Of a DNA stretch of 6,701 nucleotides, positions 1 through 4,527 are shown in pieces. Position 1 is the stretch's first letter. Every line of letters starts with the position of its first letter. The DNA lies in contig MAXP01000289.1 of NCBI GenBank assembly GCA_001751085.1, forward strand, positions 1 to 6,701, given 5' to 3'. The notes under the pieces are model-generated. The model saw only the letters and a program-made list of their open reading frames with translations. It was not told the DNA's origin and searched no databases. The DNA comes from Desulfobacterales bacterium C00003060 (GTDB taxonomy: Bacteria > Desulfobacterota > Desulfobacteria > Desulfobacterales > C00003060). Made by a program: the position numbers and the translations under genes.

Positions 1-22
1 TTTTTTGTTTGAGTCAATAGAC

Positions 23-27
23 GGAGG
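23..27 (+). promoter_or_regulatory. Ribosome binding site deciding the TTG start of the first CorC-like gene
   Basis: A GGAGG core lies just upstream of two consecutive TTG codons at 30 and 33. An in-frame TAG stop at 18-20 rules out any start further upstream, and no ATG or GTG occurs in frame nearby, so translation must begin at a TTG. The distance is 2 bases to the first TTG and 5 to the second, which favours the one at 33 on spacing. The protein differs by only one residue. Confidence 0.6.
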
Positions 28-29
28 TT

Positions 30-1301
30 TTGTTGGGCGACCCCTCGTCGAGTGAGATACTTCTCCTTATCTTCCTGATTTTTCTTCTCATCTGTTCAGC
101 TTGCTTTTCTGCAACAGAGACCGCACTGTTTTCTTTGAACCGTGTTGAACGCCGTCGTGTCAAGGAGGACAAATCTATTCGCTCGCAGCTTATAGCGAAG
201 GCGTTGCAGCGGCCTCGAGAGTTGCTTTCAACGATCGTTTTTGGGAACACGTTGATAAACGTGGCCACATCTGTAACAGCGGTGATTCTGTTTCAGAGGC
301 TCCTCCATACACACAGTCTGGCTGTAGCCATTGTTGTGGACTCATTTCTGGTGCTTCTTTTTGGCGACATCATTCCCAAAACAATCGCAGTTAATCTGGC
401 TAAACCAGTGTCGTATATTGCCATCAAGCCGCTTGGCTTTTTCGCAAGAATCTCCGGGCCGATGGTGTGGATATTTGACCGTTCTGCCCGTAGGATCTTG
501 CGGGTCTTAAAAGTCCCGGAGGAGGCCGGTGGTGCCCTTAGTCCATCGGAGCTGGAGGTCCTATTCGATCAAGCAGGCAGTAAGAAGACGATCACGCCAG
601 AGGAGCGGCGGATCGCACGCAACATCATACGTTTCTCGAAAACGACGGCAGAGGAGATCATGACGCCTCGCGTGGATATTGTGTCGGCTCCCTTGGACAT
701 TTCCCGTGTGAGCCTGGAGCAGTTGATGATCGAAGCCCGCCATTCTCGGATCCCCATCTACGAGGAGAGTATTGATCACATTGTCGGCTTTGTTGGTACT
801 AAAGAGTTTTTCCTCAATCCCGACCGTGAGATGCGTAATATTATCAAACCAGTTGCAATCTTTCCGGAAGGTGCAAAGATCCAGAGGATTTTTCGTCACA
901 TGCAAAGCCATATTCTCAACATGGCAGTTATCGTGAACGAGTATGGCGTCACCTCTGGAATTTTGACTATGGAGGATCTTCTTGAGGAAATTGTCGGCGA
1001 GATCTATGACGAGTACGAGAAAAAGGAGGATCTTGTTCGACCCGTTGGGCCTGGTGAGTGGATCGTTCTCTGCCGTGCTCCCATCGAAGGGGTTAATGAG
1101 GCGTGCGGCCTAAAACTTCCTGAAGATGAGTCTGTGACGCTGAACGGATATCTGTGCGATGAGTTCGGGGAGATTCCTGCCCCTGGGCTGTGGATTGAGC
1201 GAAACGGAGCGCGTTTTACCGTAGTGGAGTCTATGCGGAGACGAATTGTCAGTTGCAGGGTCAAACGGCTTGATGGGCAGGCGGCCGCCAATGATATTTG
1301 A
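30..1301 (+). CDS. CNNM/CorC (HlyC) family membrane protein, first of a tandem pair
   Basis: This is a 423-residue protein with the full DUF21, CBS-pair and CorC_HlyC architecture. The family consists of inner-membrane proteins linked to Mg2+/Co2+ efflux or resistance; the old name 'hemolysin C' is not a demonstrated activity. The DUF21 membrane domain spans about residues 8-160. It has a hydrophobic first helix (10-25), the SATETALFSLNR motif (27-38, canonical form SGSETALFSLSR), GNTLINVATSV (72-82) and FGDIIPK (111-117), where the usual Glu is Asp113. The CBS pair follows, with EIMTPRVDI (209-217), SRIPIYEES and VGFV in CBS1, and MAVIVNEYGVTSGILTMEDL (298-317) in CBS2, then an acidic EEIVGEIYDEYE stretch. 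The C-terminal CorC_HlyC domain is at about 340-410. The start is a TTG, fixed by an upstream in-frame stop. The last 11 bases overlap the next gene, a paralogue. The family is near certain; the transported ion is inferred. Confidence 0.93.
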   Translation: MLGDPSSSEILLLIFLIFLLICSACFSATETALFSLNRVERRRVKEDKSIRSQLIAKALQRPRELLSTIVFGNTLINVATSVTAVILFQRLLHTHSLAVAIVVDSFLVLLFGDIIPKTIAVNLAKPVSYIAIKPLGFFARISGPMVWIFDRSARRILRVLKVPEEAGGALSPSELEVLFDQAGSKKTITPEERRIARNIIRFSKTTAEEIMTPRVDIVSAPLDISRVSLEQLMIEARHSRIPIYEESIDHIVGFVGTKEFFLNPDREMRNIIKPVAIFPEGAKIQRIFRHMQSHILNMAVIVNEYGVTSGILTMEDLLEEIVGEIYDEYEKKEDLVRPVGPGEWIVLCRAPIEGVNEACGLKLPEDESVTLNGYLCDEFGEIPAPGLWIERNGARFTVVESMRRRIVSCRVKRLDGQAAANDI

Positions 1302-2520
1302 GCTTGTTATGCTTATTTTATGCATTATTGGTTCGGGCTTTGGTTCAGGCTCTGAAACCGCCCTTGTATCAGCGAGCAGGACAAGCCTCCAGCATACTGC
1401 CGCTCAAGGTCTGCATAAAGCAAGACTTGCACTCGAAATCCTCGGCCAAAGAGAAAGGACTCTGACAGCCACGCTTATCGTGACAAATGTCTTTAATATC
1501 GCAGGTAGTGCCATTGCTACGGTCAGTTTTCAGCGCTGGGCCGGCTCACTGGGACCCATCCTGGCCACTGTGGTCATGACTTGCGTGCTTCTGGTAATTG
1601 GCGAGATCGTTCCCAAGGCCTATTTTCGACACCATGCTGACCGGATGCTGGTTCGTGCTGCGCCTTTCTGGAAGGTTCTTTCGTGGGTTCTTGCGCCAAT
1701 TACCGTTCCTGTCCAGGTTTTGACAGATTCCGTGTTTCGCGTTTTCCGGACCCGTCCCAAGAGCGTTTACATTACCCGTGAGGAGATTAAGCTTGTCCTC
1801 AAGGAATCGGTTGAGAAAGGCGGGCTTGGACGCCATGAGCAAGAAATGCTGGAGTCCACGCTTGACTATGCGACCACTATTTCTCGCGAAGTGATGGTCC
1901 CGATCTCGGAAGTCGCACTTCTTCCAGAGACAGCTCTGACCCAGGAGTTGATGGCTCTTGTGCGTGAACAAGTGCATACGCGTATTCCGGTCTACCGGGA
2001 GAGGGTCGATCAGATCGTAGGGATAGTGACTGTGTTCGATTTACTTTACGACAAACAGAGGAAAACTTTCATTCGGCCCTATATGCGACCCGTTCGCTTG
2101 GTCCCTGACACAAAAAGAATCGATGAGATTTTTCTGGAGATGCAACGGTCACGTGAGAGCCTTGCTGTAGTTGTAAGCGAGTTTGGGGCATGCGTCGGGA
2201 TTGTAACTCTCGAGGATATCATGGAGGAGATCTTTGGTGAGCTTTCTGACGAGCACGAAGATCCCACGCCAGAGATTCAGAAGAAGGGTCCGGGATGCTT
2301 TCGAGTAAGCGCCAGAAGCGATATTGACGACCTCAATGATGAGACCGGACTTATGATTCCTAAGGTGGGCTTTGAAACGATGGGCGGATATGTCCTCCAT
2401 CATCTTGGCCGGATTCCACGGAAAGGCGAAACTTTCACTGACGGGGACGTCACCGTGCACGTAGTTGAGGCAGATCGTTATGGTGTCAAGATGGTGGAAC
2501 TGATATGGAAGAGCCTATGA
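1291..2520 (+). CDS. CNNM/CorC (HlyC) family membrane protein, second of a tandem pair
   Basis: From the ATG at 1291 this is a 409-residue paralogue of the preceding gene with the same domain order. The DUF21 domain (about 1-150) has a hydrophobic N-terminal helix, GSGSETALVSASR (18-30), TNVFNIAGSAIA (65-76) and IGEIVPKA (103-110), which keeps the canonical Glu that the first copy lacks. The CBS pair is seen in EVMVPISEV (200-208), RIPVYRERVDQIVGIV (231-246) and LAVVVSEFGACVGIVTLEDI (291-310), followed by MEEIFGELSDEHED. The C-terminal CorC_HlyC domain covers about 335-405. The frame stays open upstream to alternative starts at 1246 (TTG) and 1273 (ATG). I chose 1291 because translation then begins right at the DUF21 helix, with a weak purine-rich AGGCGG at 1280-1285. 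The 11-base overlap with the previous gene and the ATGA overlap with ubiE indicate translational coupling. A role in divalent cation export is inferred from the family; the two copies may act as a heterodimer. Confidence 0.92.
   Translation: MIFELVMLILCIIGSGFGSGSETALVSASRTSLQHTAAQGLHKARLALEILGQRERTLTATLIVTNVFNIAGSAIATVSFQRWAGSLGPILATVVMTCVLLVIGEIVPKAYFRHHADRMLVRAAPFWKVLSWVLAPITVPVQVLTDSVFRVFRTRPKSVYITREEIKLVLKESVEKGGLGRHEQEMLESTLDYATTISREVMVPISEVALLPETALTQELMALVREQVHTRIPVYRERVDQIVGIVTVFDLLYDKQRKTFIRPYMRPVRLVPDTKRIDEIFLEMQRSRESLAVVVSEFGACVGIVTLEDIMEEIFGELSDEHEDPTPEIQKKGPGCFRVSARSDIDDLNDETGLMIPKVGFETMGGYVLHHLGRIPRKGETFTDGDVTVHVVEADRYGVKMVELIWKSL
2507..2513 (+). promoter_or_regulatory. Ribosome binding site of ubiE inside the preceding gene
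   Basis: GGAAGAG lies just before the ATG at 2517, which shares its bases with the TGA stop of the upstream gene (ATGA). A second in-frame ATG at 2505 has GGTGGA (2493-2498) ahead of it and would add four residues (MEEP). Both are possible; the ATGA junction makes 2517 the more usual arrangement. Confidence 0.45.
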
Positions 2521-3281
2521 GCAAAAAATACCCTCGGGTGACACAGGTTACAGACACCGAACGTATTGAAATGGTGAAAGATATTTTTGCGACCATTACC
2601 CAGAAGTACGATTTTTTGAACCATTTCCTTAGCTTACGACGGGATATAGCCTGGCGCCGTTTTTCTGTAGAAAAGATGCGTTTCTTCAATACTCACCGGA
2701 TGCTGGACGTGGCTACCGGCACAGCAGACCTGTCTGTTAGCGTAGCTGCCGAACATGCGCGTACCTGGATAACAGGGTTGGACTTCGTGCAGCAAATGGT
2801 GGATTTTGGTTGTGCAAAGATCCGGATGAAGGGCCTGTCAGACAGGGTAAAGATGCTGCGCGGCGACGCCTTATACCTGCCCTTTTCTGACAACTGTTTC
2901 GATGTGGCCGCAATTGCCTTTGGAATCAGGAATATTCCGAACAAGGCCAGTGCGATTAGAGAGATGATTCGGGTGGTCGTACCCGGCGGTCAGGTGATGG
3001 TGCTGGAGATGACCTTTCCCCGCAACGGACTGTTTCGATGGTTTTATCATGCTTACCTGAATCGAATCTTGCCCTGCTTGGCGGAGGCGTGGTCTGCGAA
3101 TCCCAAAGCATATCATTATTTAGGGGACTCCATTATGAATTTTCCCACCCCGAATGACCTTGCCGGATTGATGGAAAAAACCGGTCTCAAGAACGTGGAA
3201 ATATATTCCCTTACCCTTGGAATTACCCAACTGCACGTCGGTGTAAAATCCATGGACAATAATGAGCGGTATTTGGACTGA
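2517..3281 (+). CDS. ubiE: Demethylmenaquinone/ubiquinone methyltransferase (UbiE/MenG)
   Basis: This is a SAM-dependent C-methyltransferase that converts demethylmenaquinone to menaquinone, the last step of menaquinone synthesis; the same family acts in ubiquinone synthesis. The 254-residue length is typical. From the start at 2517, the N-terminal family signature is YDFLNHFLSLRRDIAW (31-46), with Asp where many homologues have His. SAM motif I is LDVATGTADLS (63-73), then GLDFVQQM (87-94) in the acidic-loop region and GDALYLPF (116-123). Next come AFGIRNI (134-140), RVVVPGGQVMVLEMTFP (152-168, motif III) and the family-specific YHYLGDSIMNFPTPNDLAGL (199-218). All expected parts are present, so it should be active. 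Its place after two cation transporter genes suggests shared expression, not shared chemistry. Without quinone data I cannot say whether the substrate is a naphthoquinone or benzoquinone; menaquinone is likelier for a Desulfobacterota-like host. Confidence 0.93.
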   Translation: MSKKYPRVTQVTDTERIEMVKDIFATITQKYDFLNHFLSLRRDIAWRRFSVEKMRFFNTHRMLDVATGTADLSVSVAAEHARTWITGLDFVQQMVDFGCAKIRMKGLSDRVKMLRGDALYLPFSDNCFDVAAIAFGIRNIPNKASAIREMIRVVVPGGQVMVLEMTFPRNGLFRWFYHAYLNRILPCLAEAWSANPKAYHYLGDSIMNFPTPNDLAGLMEKTGLKNVEIYSLTLGITQLHVGVKSMDNNERYLD

Positions 3282-3316
3282 TGGTCAGTTTCCCTAAGCG
3301 CTAAATTGTTATTATG

Positions 3317-3334
3317 GGGAGCAACACCGCTCTC
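3317..3334 (-). terminator. Possible weak hairpin between convergent genes
   Basis: A six-pair stem (GGGAGC with GCTCTC, one G-U pair) encloses a six-base loop at the convergent junction of ubiE and the PilZ gene, overlapping the PilZ stop codon. Read on the - strand it is followed by AT-rich DNA but not by a proper T run, and on the + strand there is no T run. It may act as a weak terminator or be chance. Confidence 0.2.
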
Positions 3335-3743
3335 ACGGGTTCGGGAATTCCGACGCATACCTTCCTATCCATTCCGACGCGGCCTCATTCCCATTCAGTT
3401 TACGCCCCTCTGTCTTAAATATTTCTTTCTTATAGTGTTCTATATGACATATCTGTTCGACCATGCGGACCGCGAAGGCTTTCTTGGACTCCGTAAACTC
3501 AATCCCTATATCAAAATTCCCGTTTTGCTTTTTGCACCAGACAACCTGACCTTCGGTCTCGAAGGCGGGTCTTACTAAAGGAATCCTTACCCGAATCAAG
3601 ATCCCGGATTCCATAAACACGTCCGATTTGCAGGACAACCCACCAAAACCAACATTGTTAAGTTTATTAGTTTCTTGACGATCGGTGTGTCCAGCAAGAA
3701 TTTCAATCGGAACGTCCGAAGGATGTCTGATAAACTTTCTCAT
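3333..3743 (-). CDS. PilZ-domain protein, likely c-di-GMP receptor
   Basis: This 136-residue, single-domain cytoplasmic protein shows the two PilZ ligand-binding elements. RKFIR at 2-6 fits RxxxR, followed by HPSDVPIEI (7-15), the usual first strand. NVGFGG at 30-35 fits [DN]xSxxG except that Ser is replaced by Gly32. The remaining barrel strands follow (ILIRVRIPL 48-56, EGQVVWCKK 64-72, FDIGIEF 77-83). The C-terminal part, AVRMVEQICHIEHYKKEI (91-108) and EAASEWIGRYASEFP (120-134), resembles a helical tail I associate with a subgroup of proteobacterial PilZ proteins. The start is firm because a TAG stop directly precedes the ATG in frame. PilZ proteins relay c-di-GMP levels to motility, adhesion or secretion machinery, but no partner is visible here. 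It is convergent with ubiE and divergent from an unknown gene. Family confidence is high; actual c-di-GMP binding is inferred. Confidence 0.88.
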   Translation of the reverse strand: MRKFIRHPSDVPIEILAGHTDRQETNKLNNVGFGGLSCKSDVFMESGILIRVRIPLVRPAFETEGQVVWCKKQNGNFDIGIEFTESKKAFAVRMVEQICHIEHYKKEIFKTEGRKLNGNEAASEWIGRYASEFPNP

Positions 3744-3765
3744 CTATAACTCTGCATTATTCGAT

Positions 3766-3788
3766 ACAAAGACACGTGTTCGTTTTGT
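3766..3788. promoter_or_regulatory. Palindrome upstream of the PilZ gene
   Basis: A perfect 8-base palindrome ACACGTGT (3772-3779) lies inside a looser inverted repeat with ACAAA on the left (3766-3770) and TTTGT on the right (3784-3788). It sits 23-45 bases upstream of the PilZ start codon, where a repressor or activator site would be expected. The outer arms are not symmetrically spaced, so only the inner 8 bases are a clean dyad. No known operator is recognised. Confidence 0.25.
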
Positions 3789-3791
3789 AAA

Positions 3792-3855
3792 AAGACAATC
3801 AGATATTGATAATTGTTGATCTCAAGACAATCTTTAGTTGATAATACTAATATTT
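3792..3855 (+). repeat. Two-copy imperfect direct repeat, period 32 bases
   Basis: AAGACAATC occurs at 3792-3800 and 3824-3832, and TTGATAAT at 3806-3813 and 3838-3845. Both words recur at exactly 32 bases, separated by five unmatched bases in each copy. The full 32-base units (3792-3823 and 3824-3855) match at 19 positions. The period is close to three helical turns, so two proteins bound here would face the same side of the DNA. The second copy overlaps the best candidate -10 element for the downstream gene. It could be a paired binding site for a transcription factor or the remnant of a small tandem duplication. Confidence 0.55.
3816..3845 (+). promoter_or_regulatory. Candidate sigma-70 type promoter for the unknown gene
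   Basis: TTGATC (3816-3821) fits the -35 consensus at four of six positions and GATAAT (3840-3845) fits the -10 at five of six, with an 18-base gap. It lies in AT-rich DNA 78 bases before the preferred start codon at 3923 and 30 before the alternative at 3875. It reads rightward and overlaps the direct repeat. It is a pattern match only; AT-rich DNA gives such matches easily. Confidence 0.35.
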
Positions 3856-3862
3856 TTCAATT

Positions 3863-3873
3863 ACATGACATGT
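3863..3873. promoter_or_regulatory. Odd-centred palindrome ACATG-A-CATGT
   Basis: A perfect 11-base dyad (five-base arms around a central A) lies just downstream of the candidate promoter and ends immediately before the ATG at 3875. If translation starts at 3923, it falls in the 5' untranslated leader, a sensible spot for an operator. It is short enough to be chance. Confidence 0.2.
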
Positions 3874-3912
3874 TATGATGGCACAAAGAAAAAGCGATGT
3901 CAAACCAATTAT

Positions 3913-3921
3913 AGGTGGAGG
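3913..3921 (+). promoter_or_regulatory. Purine-rich ribosome binding site deciding an internal start
   Basis: AGGTGGAGG lies directly before the ATG at 3923, while no such signal precedes the earlier in-frame ATGs at 3875 and 3878. The GGAGG part is too close to the ATG, but AGGTGG (3913-3918) leaves a 4-base gap. This favours 3923 as the true start. Confidence 0.5.
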
Positions 3922-3922
3922 T

Positions 3923-4459
3923 ATGAGCCAACTGCTGGACCTCAATGCATACCGAAACAAGCTCCTTGAGGACAGGGCCTTTGGACCATGGCGCAAACGT
4001 TTTGGCGAGTCCTACGGTGCGGAGACCAGACTTGCCGATCTTTCGGACAAGACCATATATTTCCTGGCCAGGCCCGGAGAGGAAACAGCATTTGCTTTTT
4101 ATGAGTTTATAATGAGCGTGGTGGGCCTCGGAAAAGCCGCAAAATTCTACTATCTTGAAAGCAAAGACCAACTCATGGTGATCGATATCCACTTCTTTTT
4201 GGCAGACCAGGTGCGCTTTGAATTAATGCGCAGGCTGGGATGGGTAACCAGCCTGCCCCGGGAAAAATATACCATCCTTCAAATGGTACATGCTTATGAA
4301 ACGACCAAGGCAGAAACCAGAAAAAACCCCGTGATGCTCTCAAAATCCCACCAAGAATACAACATATACAGGAAGCTCACAAGTGAGGATAAGCAGGTCT
4401 TTATACGCCGCAAACTCGTAAAGGCGCTGGAGGTTTTTCGCGCCAGGCTTGCAACTTAG
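3923..4459 (+). CDS. Conserved-looking hypothetical protein, function unknown
   Basis: From the ATG at 3923 this is a 178-residue protein that I cannot place in a named family. It has no signal peptide, no membrane segment and no Cys residues. It is rich in charged and aromatic residues and looks like a soluble mixed helix/strand domain. Notable stretches are LLDLNAYRNKLLEDRAFGPW (4-23), an apparently amphipathic beginning; LSDKTIYFLARPGEETAFAF (40-59); KFYYLESKDQLMVIDIHFFL (74-93), probably strands; and a basic C-terminal helix, DKQVFIRRKLVKALEVFRAR (156-175). The frame is open to an ATG at 3875 that would add 16 residues (MMAQRKSDVKPIIGGG), but the ribosome binding site supports 3923. Codon use and base composition resemble the neighbours, so it looks like a real coding gene. 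It is divergent from the PilZ gene and 68 bases upstream of the large membrane protein, with no terminator between. A link to either is only positional. Confidence 0.8.
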   Translation: MSQLLDLNAYRNKLLEDRAFGPWRKRFGESYGAETRLADLSDKTIYFLARPGEETAFAFYEFIMSVVGLGKAAKFYYLESKDQLMVIDIHFFLADQVRFELMRRLGWVTSLPREKYTILQMVHAYETTKAETRKNPVMLSKSHQEYNIYRKLTSEDKQVFIRRKLVKALEVFRARLAT

Positions 4460-4514
4460 GCCGGCATTAGAATCCAAACGTAGGCATACAGCCATTTCAT
4501 ACGAAACCATTTAA

Positions 4515-4520
4515 CGAGGT
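4515..4520 (+). promoter_or_regulatory. Ribosome binding site of the 711-residue membrane protein
   Basis: CGAGGT, containing GAGGT, ends 7 bases before the ATG at 4528, the normal spacing. It confirms that start, which also places translation directly before the first membrane helix. Confidence 0.55.
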
Positions 4521-4527
4521 CTGTCAT

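Noticed and set aside
1..29. Tail of an upstream gene ending at TGA 10-12 or TAG 18-20
   Set aside because: Too few codons to choose a frame or identify a product; either stop could be chance.
561..911. Antisense open frame of 116 codons within the first CorC-like gene
   Set aside because: Shadow of a well-supported gene; composition is not protein-like and no domain is visible.
1546..1977. Antisense open frame of 143 codons within the second CorC-like gene
   Set aside because: Rich in His, Asn and Lys runs typical of shadow frames, and opposite a conserved DUF21/CBS coding region.
30..2520. Calling the CorC-like proteins haemolysins
   Set aside because: The HlyC/TlyC label is historical; the DUF21-CBS-CorC architecture points to cation transport, with no toxin features.
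3282..3332. A strong bidirectional terminator between the convergent genes
   Set aside because: Only a short hairpin with a G-U pair and no T run is present, so it is listed as a weak possibility only.
3306..3578. A 90-codon open frame on the + strand opposite the PilZ gene
   Set aside because: It overlaps the PilZ coding sequence antisense, has no recognisable domain or ribosome binding site, and the opposite strand encodes a clear PilZ domain.
4460..4527. Separate promoter or terminator between the unknown gene and the membrane protein gene
   Set aside because: The 68-base gap shows no convincing hairpin or -35/-10 pair, only the ribosome binding site of the downstream gene.
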